DNA of 64,000 nucleotides from Cacajao melanocephalus (lineage: Eukaryota > Chordata > Mammalia > Primates > Pitheciidae): the NCBI GenBank assembly GCA_963573385.1, contig CAUYLG010034960.1, positions 1 through 64,000 on the forward strand. The letters are read 5' to 3'. A model generated the notes under the pieces. The model ran no database searches. It had not been told where the DNA came from and saw only the letters and a list, made by a program, of their open reading frames with translations. A program made the position numbers and the translations under genes. Below, one piece after another: positions 1 to 12,080 of this stretch (positions are counted from its first letter, which is position 1; each line of letters starts with the position of its first letter).

Positions 1-110
1 TGTATTTCCATCACTGACCAACCTCTTTTCTAACTGACATACTCTTTATTTATCTATGTTAATATGTTCAATCATGTTATACAGTCTTTCAGACCTTAAA
101 ACCAGTCTTT

Positions 111-588
111 CTCACATGCACACATATGTTCATTGCAGCACGATTCACAGTAGCAAAGTCGTGAGATCAACCTAAATGCCCATCGATGATAGACTAGATA
201 AAGAAAATGTGATACATATATGCCATAGAATACTATTCAGTCATGAAAACAAAATCATGTTCTTTGCAGAGATGGATGCAGCTGGATGCCGTTATTCTTA
301 GCAGACTAACACAGGAATAGAAAACCAAACACCACATGTTCTCACTTGCATATGTTACTAAATTATGAGATACACAGACACACAGGGGAACAACACACAC
401 TGGGGCCTTTTGGAGGGTGGAGGGTGAAAGGAGGAGGGGAGTCAGGAAAAACAATTAATGGGTATTAGGATTAATGACTGGGTGATGAAATAATCTGTAA
501 AACAAACTCCACGACAAAAGTTTACCCATATAACAAACCTTCACATATTACCCCTGAACTTAAAATAAAAGTTAAAAAATAAAGAACT
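111..588 (+). mobile_element. L1 3' end (primate-age, truncated)
   Basis: Starts within the 3' part of ORF2 (CATTGCAGCACGATTCACAG), continues through the GAATACTATTCAG and ACCACATGTTCTCACTTGCA landmarks typical of primate L1, then a G-rich 3' UTR section near 405-440, and ends in an A-rich tail near 555-588. It is 5' truncated and antisense to DSCAM. The residual reading frame is interrupted, so the copy is dead. Confidence 0.85.
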
Positions 589-1384
589 GCATTCTATTAG
601 AACTAGCCATAAAATACAAAGATATTTCCAAGAAAGCTTCAGTAAATAGACTTCCCAAGAGGTTTTATAAAACCAGAATTGATTTTCATATGTCTGGGAT
701 ATTTAGATGTAACCTTGCCTCAAAGAAACCCTTCTAGGTTTCTTTCAGCCATATGATTCCATGACAGGCTGCTGGGGTTACAATAATGCTGGGCTGATCA
801 AAGGACATACAGAGCCTTGCACCTGCCTGCCATGGAGAAGCACTCCAAAAAGGTCTCATGAGCATGATTCATTACATGTGTGTAAATGGAACACGATTTC
901 CTATTCTTAGGGCCAACTTATGGTATCTCCACAATTTTGATTTTCTATTATTAAAAAAAAAAGAGATTCACCCTTAGGTCATTTAAATAAAATGATGGAA
1001 GAATGGTTTCTATGTAAGTGATTTAAAAGCAAAGGCACTTGATCCAAATTCTTCTGGGACACAAAGCATCCCAATCCCAAAGTACATAACACAATTTCTT
1101 GCCTTATTAAGCTACAGCTTCTTTACACAATTTGACCTCTTTTAGATGGCTCACAGTCATAATCTATAAAATTTAACTCAACACACATTTGAGGAACAGC
1201 CACTATATCAGCACAACACTATGTTTGCCAACCTATGTCTGTGTCTAACAATAACACGAGAGACTGTGGTTATGTCAAAGTGAGGTTGACAGTCAATTCT
1301 GGGAACACTGAGGCAGGATGGAGCTGACATCCCAGGGAAGGCAGGTAAGCATCAAGACAAAGAGCTGAGATTCTGAGCTCAGCC

Positions 1385-1530
1385 CTCTGTGGGTTACAGA
1401 CTCCATCTTCCTTTGCTAACCTGCATGGCCCTGGCCAGATATACAGTCTTCATTTTGGTATCGCTAAATGAAGATAACAATCATAACACTTCCTGCATAA
1501 GGTAGTCATCAGAATTAACTGATGCAAAAC
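1385..1530 (-). repeat. MIR-like SINE fragment
   Basis: Antisense-MIR order is visible: a TGGCCCTGGCCAGA segment, then ATTTTGGTATCGCTAAATGAAG, then a segment matching the regular MIR ending near GGTAGTCATCAGAATTAACTG. Strongly diverged. Confidence 0.5.
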
Positions 1531-2117
1531 AGTATTTTTAAAAACGTGAGTCATAGGAGGAATTTAGTGGAACATGACAATCATTTTAAAAACAAAATGA
1601 AATAGAATAGGAAGAAAAATCAAGTGGAACAGTGCTAAAAAATAGTGAAATAAAAATACAGTGTTTAAGTTAAGCTTTAAAGAATAAACATTTTTAACAA
1701 AAAGGTTGAGATGGAAAAGGCAAGGAGAACCCAATACACACACACACAAACACACATGCACAAATGTAGACATGTATGAGACATGGTATGACTTCGATAT
1801 TGGATGGAAGAAGGTTAGTAGAATATGAAACTAGATAGGAGTTGCAGCTGGATTGTAGAAATCCATCTAGGTTATATTGAGAATTTTGAATGTCTTTAAG
1901 TAAAAAGTGAGAAGTCATCCAAGAAATTTGCACAAGGGAATAACATATTCAGATTCAGAACTGGAAAAAGGAGTTGTGACAGGGATGTGGACAGCAGCGT
2001 AGAAGTTGAGCCTGGCAGTGGGAAGGCTTCTGACTTGCTTTTGGTTCTGCACGTGAGGACCTGAAGCAAGGCAATGGCAGTGGGTGTGAACGGAAAGCAG
2101 ATTAAGAAGACATTGCA

Positions 2118-2418
<301 letters not shown>

Positions 2419-2439
2419 TCACTTTGCTCATTTATTTCT

Positions 2440-3020
2440 TCTGACCAGATTATCCCTTCCTGCCTCTGATTCATCAGGTAAAATTCTTCCTTTCCTGCAA
2501 GACAGGGCTATCTATATGTTCCAAGCAACCACCTCCGGTCCTATGGTTGAGTGATCTGCAGGCTGCGCTCCTGCACTGGGCCGTGCACACCACTGCTGTG
2601 TCCTCTGTCACATCACACAGAAGGGTGACACTGTCTAGTGTTTCCCGCCCTCCCTAGAACTTCTGGGTGGAGGTTTGGAATGTACCTCGAGGTCTTAGGA
2701 CAGATTCTGGTCCATGGTTTGTGCTGGTGTGCTTTTATGCCTATGTCAGAGCCTCAGAGATTTCTTTGTCTTTGTCATGAAACCTGCCTGGGTCTTTGCT
2801 GTAGTGAAGATAACATGGCACAGACGACCACATACTCACAACGAGCACGATCGCAAAAGAAAGATAAAACCATTGGTTGCTGCAAATCACTGAGGTTTTA
2901 GGCCTGTTGGTGATGCCCCATAACTAGCGTGTCTTAATGGATGTGATTCAGAACCCGGCTCAGAGCTGGGTACAGAGTAGCGCTCTATGTCTATTTGTGG
3001 TATAAATGAATAAATGATTA
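2440..3020 (+). repeat. L2-like LINE 3' end
   Basis: The right end carries the L2 3' pattern GGCTCAGAGCTGGGTACAGA followed by a TAAATGAATAAATGA tail. The left part has the TTCCTGCAAGAC segment seen in L2. Family call by recognition only. Confidence 0.5.
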
Positions 3021-3907
3021 GGAAAGGAACCATAGGTAGCTTGAAGGCTTCTGCTCAGAAGACAGCAGACTTTGTTAGATCATCGGCTAAACTAGAACAC
3101 AGGAAGAGAGGGAGAGGCAAGTATAAATTTGATTGTGGGCACACTGAATGTGAAGTACTGGAGAGGTCTTCCTGAGCGTGCAGATGGTGGTAAGTTGGAA
3201 ATATAGGACTGATGGTTCCCTAAGATTGTCAGGATTAGAGATAAAAAATGCGAACTGTTTAATTTCAGATGATAGTTAAATTGTAAGAGCAGATTCAATG
3301 ATCCATGGAGATAGTGAAGAATGGGAAAAGAGATAAAGGAAGAATATTGGAAAATGCCTACATTTAAGGGTGGGAAGCACAGGGACAAGAAGCAATGAAG
3401 AATAAAAAACAAGAAGACAACGGAAGCTAGGAAAAGGAGGATTTTAAAAGCAAATAGCTGCATAGTAGTGTCACTATATGCTGCAGTGATACAAAATAGG
3501 GAGGGCAGCGGGAAGAGGTGATGATATTTTAATATAGCCAGGAGGTCCACGTTCCATCTGAGAGGAAAAATGAACACTGCAATGAGTATCATTGTAAATA
3601 CAGATGAGCACGTTAGATGCTGCTTTCCAGATTCCAGAGTTATACCACTTTTCCACTCCTTGAGATTCCTGCACAATTCTGGTCCTCAGAAGTCCCCTTT
3701 CGCCCTCAGCCTGACTATGGCTTTATTTGATGAAGTCTGTGGCTGGCTGGGAGGCAAATGCACACCTGTTGCCTGGGGTGGAAAGCTGTCTGGACCTGGT
3801 GAGTTACTTTGCCTCCCAGAAGACTTGTTTAATTGTAAGTTGTGGGCTACACTGTGGGGAGTTTAACTGCCCAAGTCTTCTAGATAACAAGAGTACTGGT
3901 GTATTCT

Positions 3908-3960
3908 CATTGGTTCACTCAGCAACTTTTATTGAGCACTTATTATGTACAGGAACTGAA
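3908..3960. repeat. short MIR/L2-like fragment
   Basis: Contains TTTATTGAGCACTTATTATG followed by TACAGGAACTG, the common core shared by MIR and antisense L2 ends. Too short to assign. Confidence 0.4.
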
Positions 3961-4152
3961 TAGCATTATCATCTGAAGCTGGTATAACCACTGTGAATCA
4001 CAGCTCAGAGATAGGATATTTTATGCCTTCTGAGTGTCAGTTTTCATTTATGTGAAGTCTGTGCTTCCTAATTTTACATTTCTAAGAGCTCTGTAAATGA
4101 GATTAGCATTGTGAAATGGACAACTTCTATATCATAATGCTTATTTAATGTG

Positions 4153-4204
4153 TATGTAGTAAAAGCAGTCTGTATGTAAAAATTTTCAGACTGCTTTTAT
4201 GTAG
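4153..4204. other. short perfect hairpin
   Basis: TAAAAGCAGTCTG at 4160-4172 is perfectly complementary to CAGACTGCTTTTA at 4187-4199 with a 14-nt loop. The 7-bp word TATGTAG occurs at both ends (4153-4159 and 4198-4204). Function unknown. Confidence 0.6.
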
Positions 4205-5426
4205 ACATGAACATCAGGGAGGAAATGAAGCTTAGCTGTTTTCTTCCTGGGACCTTAAAAGGGTTATCTCATGGCTTTGGATTTTCATTGCTTATAATAG
4301 ATTGTTGGATCATTCAAACCATTATATATTAAAATTAATAGCCAGAATCTGCAAATTATGTCGATGAGGCTCTGAATCAAATGCCTTTTGAGATTTTGTG
4401 GTTTGAATCTCTGACTGAGGAGTTTAATATCTCATTGCACTGCTGGACCCCCGTGGCAAGGTTCACATTCAGTCAGACAACCGGTTTGTAGATCATTCTC
4501 AGTTACTCTAACTTGCAATCTCACCACATGCAATGTTTCAAATTCTAATGTCTTTTTCTAAGATAAACACAGAGAGAGAGCACCATGAAATAAATGCCTA
4601 TGATTAGACATTATGTATCACATATTAGAGAAAAAAAGCCTATTTTAACAAGATCCTTTCCCAAGAAAGGGAGATGAATTTGGGATCTGGAGAGGAAATT
4701 GACATCAGCGAGGAGGTTAGCCGAGGGACTCTTACAAAAAGGATTAAAATACAGGGCATATTGTGTCCTGATTTATCCCCCCACGTTCTACATTCAACTA
4801 TGAAATCATTTCAAAGAAAAAAAAAATTCAGATTTATGAACAAGGAAAATATCTAGAACTCATACTGCCCTCTGGTGTTCATTCTGACACATCGCCAGAA
4901 ATGCGAAAGCCTCAGAAAACTTGACAGCATGCAGTTTACGGACTTAAAATTAAATTGCAGAAACTAATGATAAAACAAAACAAAATACAACACCTACCCT
5001 CTTTCCTGTAATTTAAAGCTTTTAATAATTTCATATTAAAAACAGAATAACAGATAACATTTACAAGTATTCACCTCTGAAGAGAAATAATTGTCTCTGT
5101 CCTTGACTCTCAATGGTATTTTTTGATGTAAAAAATAGGCCCCGTGGTCTTAAACGAGGGTTGAGATAGATAGACAGGAATGAGGCTAGGGAGATGGAAA
5201 ATGAGTGCTTTGAGTTACTTTCACTTTGTTGAGGATGCTCTGGGGTTCTGGGACCTCATCATAACACTTGTAGGTGTTATTACTGGAAGAACACAGGCAT
5301 CTGCAACTATCATATTTCTATGTCTCTAGGCTTTATAATATGGTCAAAAGGCAACACGGAGATACCCTGATAAAGTCTCAGCTGTTATTTCCTGCCTCTA
5401 CTGGTTCGTTTGCTCTCATTACTGTC

Positions 5427-5727
5427 TCTTTTTTTGGAGACAGACAGAATCTTGCTCTGTCGCCCAGGCTGGAGTGCAGCGGTGCCATCTTGACTCACTG
5501 CCACCTCTATCTACTGGGTTCGAGAGATTCTCCTGCTGCAGCCTCCTCCCAAGTACCTGGGATTACAGGTGTGTGCCACCATGCCTGGCTAATATTTGTA
5601 GTTTTTGTAGAGATGGAGTTTCACCATATTGGCCAGGCTGGTCTCCAACTCCTGGCCTCAAGTGATCCTCCAGCCTTGGCTTCCCAAAGTGCTGGGATTA
5701 CAGGCATGAGCCACTGCGCCTGGCCCT
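5427..5727 (-). mobile_element. Alu, full length
   Basis: Reverse-complement Alu from the T tail and GAGACAGACAGAATCTTGCT to CCACTGCGCCTGGCC. Target duplication ATTACTGTC at about 5418-5426 and 5729-5737. Sense with respect to DSCAM. Confidence 0.95.
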
Positions 5728-6324
5728 TATTACTGTCCCTTTGATAGTGTGTCATTAAGGTCCTGGGCAGGTCAAATCCTATTGTTCTGTGTGTGAAGAA
5801 ACAGGAGAAATCGCTGAGAAATGTGTTTCTACCCCATCTAACACCTGTTTGACTTTGTTTTCAGGACAGGATGTTTTTTCTTTCTTTTTTATTGTATGTA
5901 ATTCTTAGGGTGGCAGGACAGAGCCAGATACGGCCTGTACCATCCACAAATGGGGGCTTTCTCCGTAAGCATCAGTCACTAAGGACTCATTTCAAATAAG
6001 CCAGGTAAGGATTTTTAGTTTAGAGATAAAGATTCGATTGAGAAGACAAAATGAGATGAAGCTGCTGGTGTTCTCTGCATCTTGCTAGGCACTTTCTAGC
6101 CTGTTAGAGTCAAAACAGCAAACACGAACCCTATAGCAAAGAGATCAATGAATGAATCAGTGAATACAAATAGAGATGAGATTCAAGTTCTAGTGGAAAA
6201 TGAGTACGCTTTACCTTGGCAATAATTTTTATCTCTCTTTGGTGAATATGGGGACATGTCAGTGCTAAGGAGAAAATCAGAAGCCACATTGGGCAGGGTG
6301 TTCCTTGAAGAATTGCCACTCTGA

Positions 6325-6768
<444 letters not shown>

Positions 6769-6999
6769 ACTCTCACCATTTTACATTTACATATTGACTT
6801 CAAAGGCAGAGATACTATCTCTGCATAAGCAGCAGAGCACACACCTTGATTTTTCAGCAGTCAGATGGACCCACATGAGCCAGGCAAGCCCATGCACCCT
6901 CTCCCTCACACTCACTGTCGGAGCATACCAGGCCTTGGGGGCCCCTGTGGACTCTGGGCTTCGGAAACATATCACTGTGATTAAAAGATTAATTCATAA

Positions 7000-7385
7000 A
7001 ATTGTTTGGCAATATTTTTCAGCCTTAAAAAGGAAGGAGATTCCATCACATGCTACAACATGGATGCACCTTGAGGGTACCATCCAAGTGAAACGAGCCA
7101 GTCACTAAAGGACAAATGCTGTATCATTTCACGTATATGAAGTCTCTAGAGGTGTCAAATCCAGAGACAGAAAGCAGAATGGTGGGTGCCAGGGGTTGGC
7201 GGGAGGGAGGATGGGGAATTAGTGTTTAATTGGGCAGAGTTTTTGGTTTTGTAGAGTTCTGTCGATGGATGGTAGTATTGGTTTCACAACAATACGAAGG
7301 TATTTAGCACTGCTGAACTGGATCATCAAAGTGGCTAAGACGGTAAGTTGTGTGGTATGTGTATTTTACCACAAAATAAACAAAA
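7000..7385 (+). mobile_element. older L1 (L1M-type) 3' end
   Basis: Contains GACAGAAAGCAGAATGGTGG, TGCCAGGGGTTGG, and a final GTGTATTTTACCACAAAATA, the order seen in L1M 3' untranslated ends. Diverged and 5' truncated. Confidence 0.65.
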
Positions 7386-7393
7386 CCAGTTTG

Positions 7394-7500
7394 TGTATTC
7401 ACTCCACAAACACTTAGTGAATGACTGCATGTGTCAAGTTCTATGCTGGGAGCTGGAGATATGAAGATGGAGGAGACGCAGTACCTGCCGCAGAAAATGC
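7394..7500 (-). repeat. L2-like fragment
   Basis: Antisense-L2 pattern: TATTCACTCCACAAACACTT, then CTATGCTGGGAGCTGGAGAT. Diverged. Confidence 0.5.
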
Positions 7501-7795
7501 CATGTTTCTATGACGACGTCATCAATTTTGGTGGGTCATTTTAATGTTTCCTTTTTAAAACAATTTCCCTCTTTGATATGTTTTGGTGTGGTCTCGGAAG
7601 CAGTCTAATTTTATAATGATTATTCATCAATAATAATATGGATGGTAACAAAAACCAAACTTTGAAATAGTAAATAACTTTTAGTTCCTTCATAACAAAC
7701 CAGGCTGATCGCTGTAAGGGTAATGGATCTCCATTAAATTGCCTCATTTCTAGCACAATAGGGTTTTGCTTGCTATTTTTTTCCCCAGTGTGAGA

Positions 7796-7857
7796 TGGAG
7801 GAGGGAAAGAAGGGAGGGATGGGGTGGGAGGGAAGGCAGGAGGGAGGGAGGGAAGGC
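7796..7857 (+). repeat. G-rich low-complexity tract
   Basis: A run of at least eight GGG groups separated by 1-5 bases on the plus strand, so the DSCAM transcript carries the C-rich complement. It fits a DNA G-quadruplex pattern. Confidence 0.8.
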
Positions 7858-8220
7858 GTGAAGTGCATGTCATGATGAGCCCAACAGCAAAATCAATAGG
7901 TGTTGTCCACTGACTATCAACTAAGGCACAATTAAGGCCTCCAGGTTTTGATTTTGATCAGGCTGCTGGCAGTTTAGTGGGAACTCACCAAATGAACAAT
8001 AATTCCAGACAATTGTCCCCCTTGTAAGGATTCGGGAGCGTATTTTCAAATGAGGTGTAAATGAGGACTTTGCTTTGTACGTGGAGACAGCAGGGGCAAA
8101 ACAAAACCACTGGAAAGACCCAAGTAGGTGGGAAAGAAAGGAACGAAACTGTCCAACGCGAGCATCTGCAGCTCGTCCCTGGCAGATGCTTGAAAGGCAC
8201 TTGGTTATTTACCAACTTAC

Positions 8221-8354
8221 TGTGGGATAGGGGTGGGAGCAGAATACAGTGTACTTTCGGATGATGCCGTTCAGCTTGAGAGGGGGAAGCCAGGACACAA
8301 AGACCATGGACGCTGAGGCCGCCGCTGCCTTCACGCCCGCGGGAGGACCTGGAA
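8221..8354 (-). CDS. DSCAM: DSCAM coding exon, first half of FN3-4
   Basis: A 134-nt exon, phase 1 in and phase 0 out, the most 3' exon in the window. After a Val codon completed by TT it reads [37 protein letters not shown] and CSHPYPT. The PGPPAG linker, the B-strand Trp and the [10 protein letters not shown] strand identify the start of FN3-4. The acceptor is CTCTTCCAG|TTCCAG and the donor is CCCACA|GTAAGT. A second AG six nucleotides inside the exon could act as an alternative acceptor. The exon that completes this domain lies beyond position 1. Confidence 0.96.
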
Positions 8355-8474
8355 CTGGAAGAGCCGTTCGTTTAGTCACAAGGTGGGGCCTCGACTCGGG
8401 CTCGCAGGCCCACGCTTCCCAACACGACCCCGCTCCACGCTCGCTGTTCAGCTCTTCGAGGATCAGTATTGTGG

Positions 8475-8830
8475 GTTCCACTGTGTCCCCCCAAATGCAT
8501 ATTTGAAGTCCTAAGCCCCAGGACCTCAGAATGACACTGTAATTGGAGGTAGGGTCATTACAGAGGTAATCTAGTTAAAATGAGTTTGTTAGGGTGGTCC
8601 CTAATCCAGTACTATAGTGTCCTTATAAAAAGGGCCAATTTGGACACAGAGACAGACATGCAGAGAGGGAAGATGTTGTGAAGACACAGGGAGAAGAGGG
8701 CATCTATAAGCCAAGGAGAAAAGATGCTTGTCTCAAAGCTCTCAGAGAGAGCTAGCTCTGCAGACACCTTGATTTTGGACTTCTGGCCTCCAGAGCTCAT
8801 AGAGACAGTACCTAAATTCTTAACGTTGAA
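8475..8830 (+). mobile_element. LTR-like repeat (MaLR-like), subfamily unassigned
   Basis: Shows ordered landmarks of a common old LTR-type repeat: CTGTGTCCCCCCAAATGCAT, GGACCTCAGAATGACACTG, GTGTCCTTATAAAAAGG, GAAGACACAGGGAGAAGA, and CACCTTGATTTTGGACTTCT. It starts about 120 bp beyond the FN3-4 exon. No internal retroviral region is attached. Confidence 0.55.
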
Positions 8831-9813
8831 GTCTGTGGTTCTTTGTAGAGCTAGACATAATACCGTCAGTTCTAGTCCCTGTTTTCCTGGGAGCCTTCCC
8901 AACCCATTTCAGCCTCGGGCGACTTCCTGCCTCTGGATAGCTGGAAAATTAACTTCTGGATCAGTCCTGTTTCTACTGCAGTTTTTGGCTTTGAATGTAC
9001 TGGGGATGAACCTTTTGGATCCTGAATTTGAGAAGCATGAGGATGAACTACCTCAGCTATCAGAGACCCCACCCTCCCTCACCCCAGGCATTTTGTAATG
9101 GCGGTACTTTGGGCTCAGGAGAGGCATGGAAATATTGTTGATGAATAGGGATTACTGTGTTAAAGATTCACAGTATCCATATAAGACACCCTCTCCTCTG
9201 TAAACCAGCTAAGAAAGCAGAACATGATGGCAGTAATATTATGCATGATTTGGGAGTGAGACTGAAGGCATGTTCCACTCTTGTTATTTTGCAGGTTGGA
9301 GAGGTGGGTGGGGGTGAGATGGCCAAGACACAGAAGATGCCATGATGTCAAAGTTGCCAGTGAGGAAGGCATCCGAGCTCTTGCTTTGTCCCTCACTGGT
9401 CTCAGTGTCCACATGATGGAGGAATTGAAATTCAAACCAATGTAAGTCCCTTATGAGCTCCTGGAGTCATCCATGAGTCTTTTACTGTTTTAATGGCAAT
9501 GCACCTGTTCAGTACACAGCTTTGGAGTTGAGTGTGCATCTTATAATTGCCACCTTGACTCTCCTAAGTCTGCATAACGAAACCAAGAGCTCTGGTGAGA
9601 ATAAACTTGGGTTGGACAGAGTCACCATCTGAAAATAAAAAATCTTGGTAATCTATTTTTGGCAAGTCTTGCTGACAGGGGAAGGTCTAGAAAAGGTAAC
9701 ACATGTAAGTGATAGACCCTGGATTAAGAAATCCCTTGAGAACAAACCTCTATCAGGTGAGGGCATTGTCTAAGAAATCCACAGCCTGGTTCAGAGCCAC
9801 CAGGGCTTCTCCT

Positions 9814-9928
9814 GAACACCAACCAAGGGCAGAGTGAACCTTTCCTCGGGATTTTAATCCTAGTAGATGCCCCCGGTTAGTCAACACTCTCATTCTCTTC
9901 CATAAAGCAAAGCCCCTGGTTGGTGTTC
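9814..9928. repeat. imperfect inverted repeat, 16-bp arms
   Basis: GAACACCAACCAAGGG at 9814-9829 pairs with CCCCTGGTTGGTGTTC at 9913-9928 with one mismatch; the spacer is 83 bp. It may be part of an old DNA transposon, but I cannot name one. Confidence 0.6.
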
Positions 9929-10184
9929 ACCACACTGAACACTCCTGCTGGCCAGCTTCTCTTGAGGAGGCCAAGTAGTTCAGCACCAACCAGCTGAGTG
10001 ACTGCCAAAGGAGCCGTGTTTGTTTCCAACCTGTTTGTGACAATTGTACTTGTCATGGGTAATACTGTAAGTTAATTCATTATGTAAAGCAATGAAATTC
10101 AAGTGCAAGAGAAAGCTGCTTCTATGATGATTAAAGGAACTGCTTTGGAAAGGCTTCCTTAGAGGTAAGTTACAAAGAAATTAA

Positions 10185-10343
10185 AAGACAAAGAAATGAG
10201 TGAGGGAAGAACGAAAGGAATGAAGAAGGGAAGCAAGGAAGAAAGGAAAGAGGGAAGAAAAAAATGAAGAAAGAAGGAAGGAAAGGAGAAGGGAAGAAAA
10301 AAGGAAGGAAGGATAAACAAGAAAAGGAAGGAAGGAAGAAGGG
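10185..10343 (+). repeat. GGAA/GAAA purine-rich microsatellite
   Basis: About 160 bp almost entirely A and G, with repeated GGAA and GAAG units. In the DSCAM transcript it becomes a pyrimidine tract. Confidence 0.9.
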
Positions 10344-11001
10344 TCACCTATGCTTGATAAACACATTTGTTATGCTTTTCTCTTGTTAATCTTTTTGTTA
10401 TAGATATGGCAGCCAGGACTCATGTGACTGTTGAAAAGATACAATGTTCCCCGCCGCCCCCCCCACCCCCCGACACACAGCAAGTTTTTCTTTATCAACA
10501 CTTTCGCTTAATTGCAGAAAGCAACAATAAGAATTCGCAGTGGCAACAACAATAAAATCACTTGCAATATCCCTTCCTGACGATGGAAAATTAGAATATT
10601 TTATACACTCTTTTCAGAATGTATAAAAGTCAGGACCACTGAGAAGAATGGGGCATGTGGCCATGTCCCAATTTGCAAACAGATTGTTGGTAAACGGTCA
10701 CATGCTGTCTTGTCTTACTAGAGACGCCAGTTGAAAAATGTAGATGCTACACGATAAATACAGTTCATGGAGTAAAAGATGGCACAGAACTCCAGTCTTT
10801 TCACCCAAAACTTAAAGAAGTGATCCTAAGTCATGTGATTAGAGAATGATTAGGGGATAAATACATATTTACATGTTTTAAGTTAAAATGCAACATTTAA
10901 GCTACTTCTTGGCCGCTGTAAAGTTTGGTGATTCCTAGCTTTAATTCATTATTTCCATGAGCATAGCATGCCTGTGTCATAGCCAATCAAGGTGTGTGTT
11001 T

Positions 11002-11297
<296 letters not shown>

Positions 11298-11544
11298 ATC
11301 AAGGCGCTTTTACTACACTCACTACATAAACTCACATTTGGCTCCTCCTACATGGCTTTGTGATCTTTCTTACACAATCTTTCCTTGTATAGTTATTAGA
11401 ACTTTGTACAATAAAATAACAACGTAGAAAATGTGATGAACAAGGCATTTTGGAAAAGTTTTCTGGATGACTGAGCTAATCCTTTCAGAGCTAGAACTTG
11501 AAATTTTAGTTCTGATTTGGACAATATCATAAAGCTTAAAGGAG

Positions 11545-11687
11545 TGGGTCCTGGGTCCTGGAGCCTGCTGGTTTCGTGTGGCTCTGCCACTTAGTTCCAT
11601 GTCCTGGGCAAGTTGATTAACTTCTCTAAGAATCTTTAGTTCCCTCATTTAAATCTAGAACAATAATCGTGCTGGCTTCTGTTTTCA
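11545..11687 (-). repeat. MIR, left part, split by an Alu
   Basis: Antisense MIR: GGCTCTGCCACTTAGTTCCA, TGTCCTGGGCAAGTTGATTA, ACTTCTCTAAGAATC. It stops where the Alu at 11688 begins and resumes at about 11985-12080. Confidence 0.75.
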
Positions 11688-11984
11688 TTTTTTTTTTCTT
11701 TTGAGACGGAGTCTTGCTCTGTTGTCCTGGCTTCAGTCCAGTGCCTCGATCTTGGCTCACTGCAACCTCCACCTCCCAGGTTCAAGGGATTTTTCTGCCT
11801 CAGCCTCCCTAGTAGCTGGGATTACAGGCACCTGCCATGACGCCAAGCTAATTTTTTTGTATTTTTAATAGAGAAGGGGTTTCACCAAGTTGGTTAGGCT
11901 GGTCTCAAACTCCTGACCTCATGATTCACCTAGCTCGGCCTCCCAAAGTGCTGGGATTACAGGTATGAGCCACCTTGCCCGGCC
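11688..11984 (-). mobile_element. Alu inserted into a MIR
   Basis: Reverse-complement Alu from TTTTGAGACGGAGTCTTGCT to CCACCTTGCCCGGCC. CTGGCTTCTG on the left and CTGGCTACTG on the right look like the target duplication. Confidence 0.95.
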
Positions 11985-12080
11985 TGGCTACTGCTTTTAC
12001 TGTTGAATTATAAGAGATAATTCATATAAATGATTTATTTATGGTTCTATACACAGTAAGCACTAAATAAATTCTAGCTA
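11985..12080 (-). repeat. MIR, right part, split by an Alu
   Basis: Continuation of the MIR at 11545-11687: GAGATAATTCATATAAATG and CACAGTAAGCACTAAATAAA match the antisense 5' part of a MIR. Confidence 0.65.

Noticed and set aside
3092..3676. 194-codon minus-strand open frame
   Set aside because: Hydrophobic from T-rich sequence, overlaps an eroded repeat, and no domain is visible.
5274..5744. 156-codon plus-strand open frame
   Set aside because: Mostly Alu-derived sequence read from the reverse complement, with the usual Alu peptide pattern.
8240..8480. CpG-containing GC-rich patch as a promoter or CpG island
   Set aside because: The GC-rich part is mostly the coding exon and its flank; too short, and no promoter elements are visible.
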